The position numbers and the translations under genes are program-made. From NCBI RefSeq assembly GCF_008727925.1, contig NZ_VTWT01000011.1, forward strand, positions 107,416-171,415: a DNA stretch of 64,000 nt. Reading direction: 5' to 3'. Numbering within the stretch: position 1 is the stretch's first letter; every line of letters starts with the position of its first letter. This document shows positions 23,847 through 33,900 of this stretch, piece by piece. The DNA is from Adhaeribacter soli. GTDB lineage: Bacteria; Bacteroidota; Bacteroidia; Cytophagales; Hymenobacteraceae. The notes under the pieces were generated by a model. That model was not told the DNA's origin. It made no database searches and saw only the letters and a list, made by a program, of their open reading frames with translations.

Positions 23847-24548
23847 TTAAACGGCCATCATTTTGGCAATTGCTTTTCCTAAACGGGTTTCCTGGGTAAC
23901 GTCTTTAATGGATTCGATGCTTTGGTAAAAGCGGAAATTCCCGTCTACAAGGCAGAAAATATCGTCGGCCACTTCGTCTATTTCGCTCATAATGTGCGAA
24001 GAGATCAGAATAAGTTTGCCTTTGCTTTTTTCCTTCAGGATTTTCGTTTTCAGGATCTCGGAACTCAGCGGATCGAGGCCGGCGGTTGGTTCATCGAGGA
24101 CCAGAATTTCCGGATCGAAAAGGCAGGCCAAAGCGGCGCTTACTTTCTGCTTGTTGCCGCCGGAAAGCGAACCCAGGCTTTTTTCGTACATGGCGGGAAT
24201 GTTGTACATCCCGAACAGTTCTTCGTCCAGCGGTTTGGTGGTTTTCCGGATATCGCGCATCATCTGGAAAAGCTGGCGCACTTTCATGTTTTCCGGAAAA
24301 CGGCTGATCTGCGGCATGTAGCCAATTTTATTACGGTATTCCCATTGCCGGATCACCGGCGCGCCGTCTACCAGAATGCGGCCGGAATCAGGGATTACCA
24401 TGCCCAGCAGACACTTGATCATGGTGGTTTTGCCGGAACCGTTCGGGCCGATAATGGAAACGACCTGGTTGGTGTTGAACTGGGCGGAAATATTATTTAA
24501 TACCTGCAGTTTGCCGTAGCTTTTTTGCAGGTTTTCAAGCGTGATCAT
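23847..24548 (-). CDS. nosF: NosF ABC transporter ATPase
   Basis: 233 residues. Walker A GPNGSGKTT (34-42), ABC signature LSGGNKQK (about 130), Walker B ILVLDEPTAGLDP and the H-loop ISSHIMSEID are all intact. NosF drives NosY and works with periplasmic NosD in CuZ maturation. The start overlaps the end of nosD by 14 bp, so the genes are translationally coupled. Confidence 0.95.
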   Translation of the reverse strand: MITLENLQKSYGKLQVLNNISAQFNTNQVVSIIGPNGSGKTTMIKCLLGMVIPDSGRILVDGAPVIRQWEYRNKIGYMPQISRFPENMKVRQLFQMMRDIRKTTKPLDEELFGMYNIPAMYEKSLGSLSGGNKQKVSAALACLFDPEILVLDEPTAGLDPLSSEILKTKILKEKSKGKLILISSHIMSEIDEVADDIFCLVDGNFRFYQSIESIKDVTQETRLGKAIAKMMAV

Positions 24549-25836
24549 AAGCGTGTTGTCTTAAAACCGGACTGTCGTCTTTCAGCATTTCGGGCGTAAA
24601 AGAAGGAATAACTTTTTCCATCCGGTCCATTAAATCTACTATAAAACTTCTCAGGAACATTATCGAGCTCGGCACCCGTTCCACTACCAGCGAGTACAAA
24701 CTCACCGGCCGGTACGGCACATCGCCGATCCTATCTTTGTTCAGGTCGTAGCCTTCGTATTTATCCCAGTAATTATGGCTGAAATAATTACTCGCGCTGC
24801 TGGCATTCGTCGAAACGTCGAAGGTGTTGCTCATAAAATTATTAAGCCGGAAGGTATCTTCCGAACAACTCGAAATCACTCTTAAAGCCCAGCCATTTCC
24901 CTGAAACGTATTCTTTTCGATGTGCAGGTACGTGGAGCCTTCCATGTAAATGCCGGCCGTATTTTTAATGAACCGGTTATTGGAAATAGTGCTCCGGCTG
25001 ATGTCTTTCAACAGCAAACCATAAGCCGCCGGACCCCAGTTGTGCTCAAACGTATTATGCTGCATTACAATGTCGCGGGTGTACATTACGGCCACGCCGG
25101 CGCCGTTATTCCGGAAAGTATTGTGGGTGTAAACATTGCCGTCGGAGAACATAAAGTGCAGACCATACCGGATATTTCCGAAGCTCAGGTTGTCTTTAAT
25201 GGTGCTGCGTTTGGCAAATTCCAGGTAAATGCCATCGCGGTGGCCGCTCGTTTTATTATCGGTAATGGTAATGAAATCGGAATACCACAGGTGAATCGCA
25301 TTGCCCGAAGTTGTTTCTGTGCGGGCCTGTCCTTCCACCACGTTCCGGGCCACGGTACAGCTGTCGGTGCGTTGCAGGTAAATGCCGAAGAAAGCGTTTT
25401 TGATGAGGTTATCGCTTATGGTCACGTGCGCGCCTTCGTACACTTTTATGGCCGCAAAATCGCGCAAATAACTTACCTCTACGTTGCGTAATTCAAAGCC
25501 TTTTATCAGCACGTTCCGGGTTTCTACCTGAAAAATGCCGCCTTTGTTTTTCGCATCGATCACCGGTTTCCCCACGCCGATCAGTTGCAGTGGCTTTTTA
25601 ATTTCGATGTTGCTTTCCGCGTAATAGCCTGGCTGCACCAGAATCCGGTCATGGGGCTTGGCTGCTTTTACCGCCGAAGTTACCGTCTTGAAATCGCAGG
25701 TTTTGCAGACTTTAAGTTCAGCTGCTTGAGCGGATTTGGTAGTGAAAAATGCTAGGAAAAAGAGCGGGAAAAGTGTTCCGTTAACTGAAGTCAACGGCAA
25801 TGGATAAAGTTGTTTTAATAATTTAAGTGAATTCAT
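24535..25836 (-). CDS. nosD: NosD, periplasmic copper-site maturation protein
   Basis: 433 residues from the ATG at 25836; an ATG 42 bp further upstream is possible but would place codons in the repeat before the gene. A Sec signal peptide ends at KSAQA. A right-handed beta-helix of the NosD/carbohydrate-binding CASH type follows, with repeated N-x-x-x-x-N-x-x-G-I-Y/H patterns (DNLIKNAFFGIYLQRTDSC, HRDGIYLEFAKRSTIKDN, NNRFIKNTAGIYMEGS). NosD interacts with NosFY and is needed for the CuZ centre. An oddity: part of the signal-peptide coding region (LPLTSVNG) is a copy of the dispersed 20-bp palindrome, and two more copies lie just upstream. Confidence 0.92.
   Translation of the reverse strand: MNSLKLLKQLYPLPLTSVNGTLFPLFFLAFFTTKSAQAAELKVCKTCDFKTVTSAVKAAKPHDRILVQPGYYAESNIEIKKPLQLIGVGKPVIDAKNKGGIFQVETRNVLIKGFELRNVEVSYLRDFAAIKVYEGAHVTISDNLIKNAFFGIYLQRTDSCTVARNVVEGQARTETTSGNAIHLWYSDFITITDNKTSGHRDGIYLEFAKRSTIKDNLSFGNIRYGLHFMFSDGNVYTHNTFRNNGAGVAVMYTRDIVMQHNTFEHNWGPAAYGLLLKDISRSTISNNRFIKNTAGIYMEGSTYLHIEKNTFQGNGWALRVISSCSEDTFRLNNFMSNTFDVSTNASSASNYFSHNYWDKYEGYDLNKDRIGDVPYRPVSLYSLVVERVPSSIMFLRSFIVDLMDRMEKVIPSFTPEMLKDDSPVLRQHAYDHA
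25778..25797. repeat. 20-bp palindrome, copy 3, inside the nosD signal-peptide codons
   Basis: CCGTTAACTGAAGTCAACGG followed by CAATGGA, i.e. the inverse orientation of copy 1. Read on the minus strand it encodes LPLTSVNG within the nosD leader. One mismatch separates its arms. Confidence 0.7.
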
Positions 25837-25838
25837 TG

Positions 25839-25858
25839 CCGTCTGCTTTAGCGGACGG
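25839..25858. repeat. 20-bp palindrome, copy 4, just before the nosD start
   Basis: CCGTCTGCTTTAGCGGACGG preceded by CATTG. The nosD ATG is formed by the conserved CAT of the flank (25834-25836), so the hairpin would sit 2 bp before the start codon and could affect translation initiation. Confidence 0.7.
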
Positions 25859-25934
25859 AAGTATCTGTTAATAATCATGGTTTTTGTTCCTTCCTACTTA
25901 ATGAAAAACCAGTTTTAAGCTGAAATATCCATTG

Positions 25935-25954
25935 CCGTCTGCTTTAGCGGACGG
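25935..25954. repeat. 20-bp palindrome, copy 5, nosL-nosD gap
   Basis: Identical to copy 4 and preceded by AATATCCATTG, the same flank as copy 1 before nrdJ. The spacing to copy 4 is 96 bp. The gap between nosL and nosD (25837-26047) contains nothing else of note. Confidence 0.7.
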
Positions 25955-26047
25955 AATTTGGCAGCACAAGCGCCGGAAAGAAGCTGAACAGGTATGCAGC
26001 TTCTTTCTTGATCGCTATGCTTTTCAGCCAAAAAACGCTGCAGAAAA

Positions 26048-26509
26048 TTACTGCGGTTTTTCGTTGTTTTTTACGGCCTGTACCGCTTCGTTCCAGGTTA
26101 AAATGCGGCCGCCCTGCTGCTTGTGCATTTCGGTGGCGGCCGCCCTATTCTCGAAGGCCGTCAGGAACATGCCCATGGGGCTCGGCAGGTTTTTGCTTTG
26201 CAGGAAAATGGCTTTGTCGGCGTCCAGCAGGTCTTCGGGTTTGTTGAAATTGGTAACCAGAAACATTTGCGTTTTATCCTTTTCTTCCGGCTTTTCTTCC
26301 AGGTACTGGATCAGGCATTCGGCCGAATCGAAGAACAAGGCTTTGCCGGTTTTCAGTACCAGTTCGGCGCCGTAGCGCTTATCCGAAACGGTCATCTGGC
26401 AGTGGGCGCAGTTTGCCTGCCCGTAAGCAATGGGCTGTTTTTTAACTTCGCAGCTGGTAAAAACCAACGTAAAAAACGATAGAGTCAGAAGCAAAAAAAG
26501 TGGTTTCAT
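26048..26509 (-). CDS. nosL: NosL copper-binding lipoprotein
   Basis: 153 residues. Signal peptide II with lipobox TSC (cysteine about 20). The NosL motif follows: YGQANCAHCQMTVSDKRYGA with a CxxCxM copper-binding pattern, then KALFFDSAECLIQYL and the C-terminal NLPSPMGMFLTAFENRAAA region. NosL delivers Cu(I) for nitrous oxide reductase metallation. It precedes nosD by 211 bp and follows the membrane-protein gene by 45 bp. Confidence 0.93.
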   Translation of the reverse strand: MKPLFLLLTLSFFTLVFTSCEVKKQPIAYGQANCAHCQMTVSDKRYGAELVLKTGKALFFDSAECLIQYLEEKPEEKDKTQMFLVTNFNKPEDLLDADKAIFLQSKNLPSPMGMFLTAFENRAAATEMHKQQGGRILTWNEAVQAVKNNEKPQ

Positions 26510-26554
26510 ATGTGCGGTATGAGTTAAGTTCAGCGTTAGGTTCCGGCATTATTT

Positions 26555-27160
26555 TCAAGCAGCCTGAAGTTTATTGGCATACCTTTTTTTCCGGTAAATG
26601 AATTCGATGTAAACGGCAATGGCAGCTAATAGAATGGCTAAGCCAATGGCTAGACCACCGATATCCGGTAGTGATAATGCTTTAAAATTAAGCAATTGTT
26701 TTTCGCCTAAAAACGGCGGGATATAGGTCATGCCCGGTACTTTTATGGGTGCCTTCGGATCGAGGTTCGTGCCGAATTTTACCAGCCACAAATAGAAGTC
26801 TAGCAGGCCGGCAGCTCCGCCAACAATGAGCATTATAAGCCAGGTTAAAGCCAGGCTGCGTTTGTTTAAAAAGGCAACGATAATGCCCGAACCGATCAGA
26901 AAATAAACAATGTAAGGCATGTATTTCAGCTCGGCAAAAGAATCGGCGTTTATTTTTTCCATGCCGATGTAGTGGTTCAGAATGTTGAAGTTTTGGAGGG
27001 TGTATTCGGTATTTCCACCCAGTTTATTTACCCAAATGTGCATTTCCAGTCCTTCCGGGTATTGCGGGGCTTCCAAGTAAATTTTCCACATCGGGAAGAA
27101 AAACAGGAGGCTCAGGGAAAGGGCCGCCAGCAGCATCAAGACTTTAGATACATTGCTCAT
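26555..27160 (-). CDS. Membrane protein of the clade II nos operon
   Basis: 201 residues with four predicted membrane segments (about 5-23, 82-99, 105-126, 168-190). Conserved-looking loops include PMWKIYLEAPQYPEGLEMHIW, LNHYIGM and PPFLGEKQLLNFKALSLPDIGG. This is the position where clade II nos operons often carry NosB or a similar small membrane protein; I cannot confirm that it is NosB. It lies between nosZ and nosL on the same strand and is probably involved in electron or copper supply to NosZ. Confidence 0.75.
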   Translation of the reverse strand: MSNVSKVLMLLAALSLSLLFFFPMWKIYLEAPQYPEGLEMHIWVNKLGGNTEYTLQNFNILNHYIGMEKINADSFAELKYMPYIVYFLIGSGIIVAFLNKRSLALTWLIMLIVGGAAGLLDFYLWLVKFGTNLDPKAPIKVPGMTYIPPFLGEKQLLNFKALSLPDIGGLAIGLAILLAAIAVYIEFIYRKKRYANKLQAA

Positions 27161-27260
27161 GGCGATATGTTTTTAAGTTTGTTTATGGCTTTTTCAATAC
27201 TTGAAAGGCCGTTAAAAAATAGGAGCGGTTTTTAGGCCGCTCCGAATTTAATTTAATACA

Positions 27261-29291
27261 TCAAGGTTGGCTTGGGGCTTTTCTTTTCTCGCCGGTAGAG
27301 AAGGCTATCGGCACGTTAGATCCTTTCGGAGAAACCCTGGCATAACCCTGCATTTCCTGGTGAAGTGCAGAACAGAAGTCGGTGCAATAGAATGGGAACA
27401 CGCCGGTTTTGGTTGGTACCCATTTAAAGGTGTTCGTAGCGCCCGGCATGATCAGCAATTCTGCGTTCTGGGCACCCATTACCGCAAATCCGTGCGGTAC
27501 GTCCCAGTCTTGTTCCAGGTTGGTAACGTGGAAGTACACTTCGTTGCCGACTTCAATACCTTCAATGTTGTCCGGGGTTAAGTGGCTTCGGATGGCAGTC
27601 ATGTAAACATCAACCCGGTTGCCATTTTTAACCACTTTGGTGTCGGCTTCTTTTTTAGTGGCGTATGGGTGTTTGTTTGCGTCCAGCTTGTACATTTTTG
27701 CACTGTTCGGCGCAATTTTTTCGGCGGCAATCGCTTGCGCGTAGTGCGGTTCGCCAATGAGCGGGAAGTCTAAGAGCATCTTCATTTTCTCGCCGCTGAT
27801 GTCGATCAGCTGACCCGCCTGGGCAAGTTCCGGACCGGTAGGTAAGTAACGGTCTTTGGTGATCTTGTTCATGGCCAGCAGGTATTTGCTGCTCGGATTT
27901 TTGGTATCGCCACCCGGAATCATTAAGTGACCAATAGAGTAGTAAACCGGAATGCGGTCTTTCACTTTAAAGTCTTTCAAACTCCATTTTACTACTTCCG
28001 AAGAAACGAACATAGAAGAGTAAGCATTGCCTTTACCGTCGAATTCAGTGTGCAACGGACCTAAGCCCGGTTCTTTCACTTCAGCCTGCAGTACAGATTC
28101 GTATTTCAGCACCGGAATGCCATTGATGTCGCCGATATAATCTTTGTTCTTGATAGCAGTCTGCATCTTAGAGAAAGAGTGCACCGGAATTACGGAAGCC
28201 AGCTTGCCAGAGATCACGATGTTCTCGCCACTCGGGTCAATATCCACGCCGTGCGGAGATTTAGGCACCGGGATCAGGTAGAGCATATCCGGGCATTCTT
28301 CCGGAAGCAGGATCTTCACCGATTTCTTCATGGTAGAAGTGGCCTGGTTCGTTTCGTGGTTCATTTTGTTGTGGGCGTAGTTGGCCGGAATTTCGCGGGC
28401 TTTGCCTTCAGCCGCGTATTTCGCGGCCAGTTTCCAGTTCACGCACAGCAGGTAATCTTTGTCGTTCTGAGAAGCGCCTACTTCTTTCAGGGTACCGGCT
28501 TTTTCGGTGTTGTAAGAAGTAAAGAAGATCCAGTCGGAAGAAGGGCCTTTACCGCCGTTTGCTAAGTCATAGTCAAAACCAGGTACCATGATCTGGAAAT
28601 CCAGGTTCATATCGCCGTGATCTTTATCTACTTTCAAAAACGAAATGGTACCGCGGAATTTATCTTTGTATTCTTTCAAAGAAACGTCCTGCAGTTTGCC
28701 TTCCGGCGTAACTGGCACTGAGAAACGCGTACCCGCAACTACATATTCGTTGTTGTTGGTTGGGTAAGGCGAACAGTGGTTACCGGCTGAGTTCGGAATT
28801 TCCACGATCTCCACGGTTTCGAACGTTTTCAGGTCGATACGGGCAATGCGCGGGGTATTATTACCGTTCACGAATAACCAGCGGCCGTCGGTTGTTTCAT
28901 TGGCGCGGGAAAGTTTCGGGTGGTGCAAATCGTCCCAGGGCACAAAGCCGAAAGACGTGTTCAGCATCGGTTTGGTGTTTTCGTTGTAGCCGTAGCCGTT
29001 TTCCGGGTTTTGCGAGAAAACCGGAATTACTTTCAGCAAACGGCCGGATGGTAAACCGTAAACGGCAACCTGACCGCTGAAACCGCCGGAAAGGAAAGAG
29101 TAATATTCGTCGTGCTTGCCGGGCGCTACGTAAACTGCCGAAGCAGCATCCGAAGAAAGAGCCGAGCCTGTAGCGCCACCGGTAGCTTTATTATCGGTTT
29201 TGCTGCAGCTTTGCAGGACTGGCATTGCCGCCAGTGCCGCTACGAAAGCCGCTGCCGGAAGCAATTTTTTGAAAGTGGATCTAGGGTCCAT
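27261..29291 (-). CDS. nosZ: Nitrous oxide reductase NosZ, clade II
   Basis: 676 residues. NosZ reduces N2O to N2 in the periplasm. The leader is Sec-type with a lipobox-like LQSC at about 26-29 and lacks the twin-arginine motif of clade I, so this is the clade II form. The beta-propeller that houses CuZ shows the usual histidine regions (WDDLHHPKLS, GNHCSPYPT, KSPHGVDIDP, LGPLHTEFDG, PHYAQAI). The C-terminal cupredoxin domain holds the CuA site CTDFCSALHQEMQGY near residue 640. It sits 43 bp after a c-type cytochrome gene, its likely electron donor, and leads on to nosL, D, F and Y. Confidence 0.97.
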   Translation of the reverse strand: MDPRSTFKKLLPAAAFVAALAAMPVLQSCSKTDNKATGGATGSALSSDAASAVYVAPGKHDEYYSFLSGGFSGQVAVYGLPSGRLLKVIPVFSQNPENGYGYNENTKPMLNTSFGFVPWDDLHHPKLSRANETTDGRWLFVNGNNTPRIARIDLKTFETVEIVEIPNSAGNHCSPYPTNNNEYVVAGTRFSVPVTPEGKLQDVSLKEYKDKFRGTISFLKVDKDHGDMNLDFQIMVPGFDYDLANGGKGPSSDWIFFTSYNTEKAGTLKEVGASQNDKDYLLCVNWKLAAKYAAEGKAREIPANYAHNKMNHETNQATSTMKKSVKILLPEECPDMLYLIPVPKSPHGVDIDPSGENIVISGKLASVIPVHSFSKMQTAIKNKDYIGDINGIPVLKYESVLQAEVKEPGLGPLHTEFDGKGNAYSSMFVSSEVVKWSLKDFKVKDRIPVYYSIGHLMIPGGDTKNPSSKYLLAMNKITKDRYLPTGPELAQAGQLIDISGEKMKMLLDFPLIGEPHYAQAIAAEKIAPNSAKMYKLDANKHPYATKKEADTKVVKNGNRVDVYMTAIRSHLTPDNIEGIEVGNEVYFHVTNLEQDWDVPHGFAVMGAQNAELLIMPGATNTFKWVPTKTGVFPFYCTDFCSALHQEMQGYARVSPKGSNVPIAFSTGEKRKAPSQP

Positions 29292-29334
29292 GATTTTAAC
29301 TAATTATAGTTAGGAATTAAAGTTAATTGCGTTT

Positions 29335-29871
29335 TTATTTCGCGCCGTCGTTCTGACGCAGGTATTCCAGTAACGCGCGGGCATCTTCTTCATGAATATC
29401 CTGGTTGGTCATCTGGGTTAAATGTTCGGCCAGCAGCTTTTTAGCCTGCGGATCTTTCTGGGTCATTTCTACCGGGTTAATGATCATGTTCATGATCCAT
29501 TCCGGTTTGTGACGTCCGGTTACGCCCTTCAATCCAGGGCCAACAATTTTCTGGTCGCTAAGCTGGTGACAGGCCGAACATTTCCCTTCAAAAATGGATT
29601 TGCCTTTATCAGCTAGAGCAGGATCGAATTTGGAAACGTCTACCGATTTAACCGGGCCTATTCCCAGACCATTGTCTTCTACTTCCACCGGTGCATTCGG
29701 GTCATCGGCTAATTGTACTTCCTGGTCTTCGGTTTGGGCGGTTTCCTGCTTGGAGTCTCCGCCGCAGCTTACCATAAATAAACAGCCGGCGCCAAGCAGC
29801 GCATTTCTGAACCAGGTTGGGAGCCCGGCAAGGTTAAGGTACTGTGCGGATTTGGGTGTTGTTTTTTTCAT
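29335..29871 (-). CDS. Cytochrome c lipoprotein of the nos operon
   Basis: 178 residues from the ATG at 29871; the longer frame upstream has no signal-like sequence. A leader ending FMVSC indicates a lipoprotein. An acidic linker is followed by a class I cytochrome c domain with CSACH (about residues 97-101) and methionine candidates near MIINPVEM and LTQMTNQDIHEEDA. By position it is the likely periplasmic electron donor to NosZ, similar in role to NosC1/C2 of other clade II operons. An NsrR-like half-site lies 32-43 bp upstream of its start. Confidence 0.88.
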   Translation of the reverse strand: MKKTTPKSAQYLNLAGLPTWFRNALLGAGCLFMVSCGGDSKQETAQTEDQEVQLADDPNAPVEVEDNGLGIGPVKSVDVSKFDPALADKGKSIFEGKCSACHQLSDQKIVGPGLKGVTGRHKPEWIMNMIINPVEMTQKDPQAKKLLAEHLTQMTNQDIHEEDARALLEYLRQNDGAK

Positions 29872-29902
29872 AATATTATGGTGATGGTTAATTTGTTTTC
29901 GG

Positions 29903-29914
29903 AAGATGCCCTTT
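29903..29914. promoter_or_regulatory. Weak NsrR-like half-site before the nos operon
   Basis: AAGATGCCCTTT differs from the half-site AAGATGC(C/T)TTT by one inserted C and is followed by ATGTTTTG. It lies 32 bp upstream of the cytochrome start, where a repressor could act. The match is weaker than at ric and norC. Confidence 0.3.
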
Positions 29915-30156
29915 ATGTTTTGTGAACGATACAAAGTAACCCGGTGGCGGCCGGGAATTAAAAGACCTTTATCTCCTTTATATATGATAATTGTCAGTTA
30001 AAAAATAGGCGGCTAGGCACTTTCAGAAAGCTTCCGGAAACAGGGCCGGAGCAGTTGAAAGCGTTAAAAACAGCTGGAAAAAATAATTTCAGGAAAATAC
30101 CTCTGTGGCAGCAGTTTGGGCCACGACAGACAGGTTGCCTGTGGGTAAGGCAGGCG

Positions 30157-30387
30157 TTATTTTTCCCGTTCGTGCGCTTCTTCCGCAGAATGGATCTCAT
30201 CTACTTTCAGCCGGCTGGCTGAATCTTCAACGCCTTCAAGCTGGGGCGAAATTTCGGTGCCGGCCCCTTCCTGCACGCCTTCGTTGGCGTTGTTTCTGGT
30301 GCCGTTGTTTTCTGTGTCCCGTTTATTGGAACTGGTTTCACAACCGAAAATGAGGAGGCCTAAAGCCAGAAGTAAAATTCTATTCAT
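30157..30387 (-). CDS. Small acidic lipoprotein
   Basis: 76 residues. MNRILLLALGLLIFGC is a convincing lipoprotein signal with lipobox FGC. The rest is low-complexity and rich in Glu, Asn and Gly, ending EEAHEREK. No family is recognised. It lies 285 bp upstream of the nos operon on the same strand, probably as a separate unit. Confidence 0.55.
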   Translation of the reverse strand: MNRILLLALGLLIFGCETSSNKRDTENNGTRNNANEGVQEGAGTEISPQLEGVEDSASRLKVDEIHSAEEAHEREK

Positions 30388-30931
30388 AGTTTTAGGAAGA
30401 TTTAGGGAAACTACGGTTTAATTAATTTAGGGTTTTCTTAAGTGTCTCTTTAACAGAGTGGAATGAAGTTTGCCGGATTCTTAACAGGTGGTGCTGATAA
30501 ATGTGAGCGAAGAGATTTTCCGGGAGGGATTTTGAAGTGAAGATAGTAGTTACCGAACCTTAATTGTAAGTAAGTTCTTTAGCTTAATGGCTTTCCTTAC
30601 AGAGAAACTTAAAGCAATGAAAAAGGGAAAAACCGGCGCTAAACCAGATTTTTCCCTTTCAATAAACCATAAGAAGGTATTTCGGACTTTGTCTGCCAGG
30701 ATTTGGCTAAGTTTTAATAATTAATTTACTTCTCTTCTAATAGAAAGCCAAACATTTAAACGCACAGTTACTGAATATTTTCCTGCACCAAAGGGGGAAG
30801 GAACGAGTGGAAGAAAGTTCGCTTTACAAGTTATCAGATCTATTATCCGGCTAATTAAAGCTGAGCGGGATATTAGATCTGACAATTGGTTTTAAGGTGG
30901 TTAACTGTCCTGTCTTTTTGAATATGATTCC
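30388..30931. other. Interval between small lipoprotein and giant T9SS gene
   Basis: About 540 bp with no gene. The only recognisable item is module copy 1 (30622-30698), which contains a terminator-like hairpin for the giant gene. Confidence 0.45.
30622..30698 (-). repeat. DKVRYF/terminator module, copy 1 (diverged)
   Basis: AAAGGGAAAAA (30622-30632) and TTTTTCCCTTT (30649-30659) form an 11-bp stem. On the minus strand the upstream bases 30698-30666 translate to ADKVRNTFLWFIE, related to DKVRYFTPSVY of the other copies. The module lies 230-310 bp downstream of the stop of the 30932 gene, so it may be that gene's terminator. Confidence 0.45.
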
Positions 30932-33900
30932 TTACTCCATTACAACTTTCCGGATGAGTACCTTGTTTTCAGTTTTTATCCGGATCAGGTAAATTCCTTT
31001 GGCTACACCGGATAGGTTTAATTGAACGGCCTCTTTATTGTCGTTTTCCGGTACCGTTTTGCTTAGTACAGCGCTGCCTATGGAATTAAAAACAGTAACC
31101 TGAGCAGTCGGTTGCCCCTTCAGCACCAGGTTCACGATTCCGGTACTTGGGTTTGGATACAGGTTTATCTCACCCATTGACGCCTCTTTTATGCCTGAAA
31201 CCATAAAGCTATAATCTTGTGAAAAAGCGGAAGTACAGTTGCTGCCGTCTATTACCCGGACGGCATAGGTGCCGGTAGCTGTTGCTTTTAGTTTTCGGGT
31301 ATTAGTAGGCAGGGTAGTAGCATTCAGGGTCCATTCGTAGCCGCTGCCGCTTACCGAAGAAATAAGGGTATCGGGAGTTAGAAGCGTAATAGCTGGTCTC
31401 ATTGGTAGCGGGGAAACGGTAACCTGCCTTGTAGCTGTAACAGTACAACCATTACCAGTATATGTGTAGGTTAACGTTTGGTTTCCTGCCAGGGAAGTGG
31501 CCGGGGTAAATATACCGGTAGCGCTCACGCCCGGTCCCGACCAGGTTCCGCCAGCCGGGCTAAAACCAGCGAGTTGAAAAGGAGCAGCATCGGCACAAAC
31601 TGTATCGTTGGCCCCGGCATTTACTACCGGCGCAGGAGTTACGGTAATTACCTGATTCGCTGAAACGGTGCAACCATATTGGGTAACGGTATAGGTTAGC
31701 GTCTGATTTCCGATTAAGCTGTTCGTTGGAGTAAACAATCCCGAAGCACTTACGCCAGGACCGGACCAGCTTCCTCCGGTTGGGCTAAAGCCCGTTAACT
31801 GAAGCGGAGCCGCATTTGCACATACTGTTTGTGCAGGTCCCGTACTTGCAACAGGCACAGCAGTAACGGAAATTATTTTGGTAGCCGAAGTCGTGCAGCC
31901 ATTTTGCGAAACGGTATAGGTGAGGGTCTGATTTCCGATTATACTGGTGGCTGGGGTAAAAAGACCTGAAGCACCTACTCCTGCACCGCTCCAGGTACCA
32001 CCCGCCGGACTGAAACCGGTAAGCTGGAACGGTACGGCCGCAGCACAAATTGCCTGGGCAGTACCCGCACTTACTACAGGCGCCGCGTTTACGGTAATTG
32101 TTTTGGTAGCCGAAGTCGAACAGCCGTTTTGGTTAACGGTATAAGTTAAGGTTTGATTTCCTGCTAAGCTGTTAGTTGGCGTAAACAATCCGGATGTACT
32201 TACGCCGGGCCCGGACCAGGTTCCACCGGCAGGACTAAAGCCGGTTAACTGAAATTGAGCTGCATTGGAACAAACAGTTTCGGTAGCTCCGGCATTTACC
32301 ACCGGTGCCGGGTTTACCGTAATATAGTTGGTTTTGGAGACCGTGTTTGAACCGCCACCATTCGTTGCAGTTAGGGTGACAGAATAGGTGCCCGGAGCAG
32401 AGAACGTATGGCTTGGGTGCTGCAGGGTTGAAGTATTGGCTGCCCCGGAACCCGGATCCCCGAAGTTCCAGAGCCAGGAGGTTGGCGTATTCGTAGAGGC
32501 ATCGGTAAAGTTAACCAGGCCGGTACAGGAAACTAAAGGGGTGCCGGAAAAATTGGCTACCGGAGGATTAGAAATAATATTGATCGTATAATCTTCTGTC
32601 TCGCCGCTGGAAAGGTTCGTAGCGCAGGGATTGGTGGGATAAGTAGTTGTAGTACCTATAATCCGCATCCGGGTAATACCAGCCAGTGCAGTTGCAGGTA
32701 CGGTAAAATAAATTTGGGCAGTATTAGGCGGGGTGCCTGTAGCAGAAGCCCTGTCGCTCATAACCTGTTCCGTAGATTGAAAAATGCCATCCTGGTTAAA
32801 ATCGATCCAAGCGCCGATGAATAGGCTTGATGTATTTGCCGATACCTGCAGCCGGGTGCTGGCTGCGCCAGCAGTCAGGTTGGTTCTTAAATAGGTATAG
32901 TTTCCGTATCCGTTTAACTCAGCCGAAGTAGTATTGTCAATTGTTCCGATTTTCACCCAGCTTATCCACATGGCAGAATTATTATTATTGGCAGAGGCGC
33001 AATACGTTAAACAAGGTACCGGAATAGTTACGTAGTTGGTTTTAGTTACTGTATTGCATTGGCCGCCTTTACATGCCGTTAAAGTTACCGTATAATTGCC
33101 CGGGGAAGTGGTAGAATACATGTGCGTTGGGTTCTGAAGCGTAGAGGTATTGGCAGCCCCGGAAGCAGGATCACCGAAGTTCCATAACCAGGATGTCGGG
33201 CCGTTGGCGGAAGCGTCGGTAAACTGTACCGTACCGGTACAAACGGTATTCAGATCGGCGGAAAAACCCGCTACAGTCGGGAACGTACTCGGCAGAATAT
33301 TTACCGTGTAATCTTCTGTTTCGCCTAAAGAAAGGTTCATTTGACAAGGGTTGGAGAGACCGGCAAAGGCATTCATAATAATGCGCATTCTGGTAGTTCC
33401 CAACCGGGCGTTTGCCGGCACCGTAAAGTTGCCGGTTGCCATAAATTGCCCGCCCGGTCCGCTTGCAGGAGCCGGGGTGCTTAATACCCGTTCTGTAATT
33501 TGAAAAATGCCATCCTGATTAAAATCGATCCAGACAGTTACATACCTTGAAATTCCGGATAAATCACCTAAGGTAACTGAAACCGGGTTCAAAGGATTCC
33601 CCTGTATCAGGTCGGTACGCAGGTAAGTGTAATTACCGTATCCGTTTAATTCAGCAGCCGAAGTATTGTTAATGGTGCCGGCAGTTACGTTGCTGATCCA
33701 TTGAATAGCATTCCGGTGATTGCTGGAAGCACAATAAGTTAAGCAGGGTGTCGCAATGTTTATATAATTGGTTTTCACAAGTGTGTCGCAGCCAATACTA
33801 TTACAGGTTATTAAAGTAACCGTATAAGCGCCGGCCGTGCCAGCCGGATAAGTATGCACCGGGTTCTGCAAGGTAGAAGTATTAGCCGCCCCAGAGGCCG

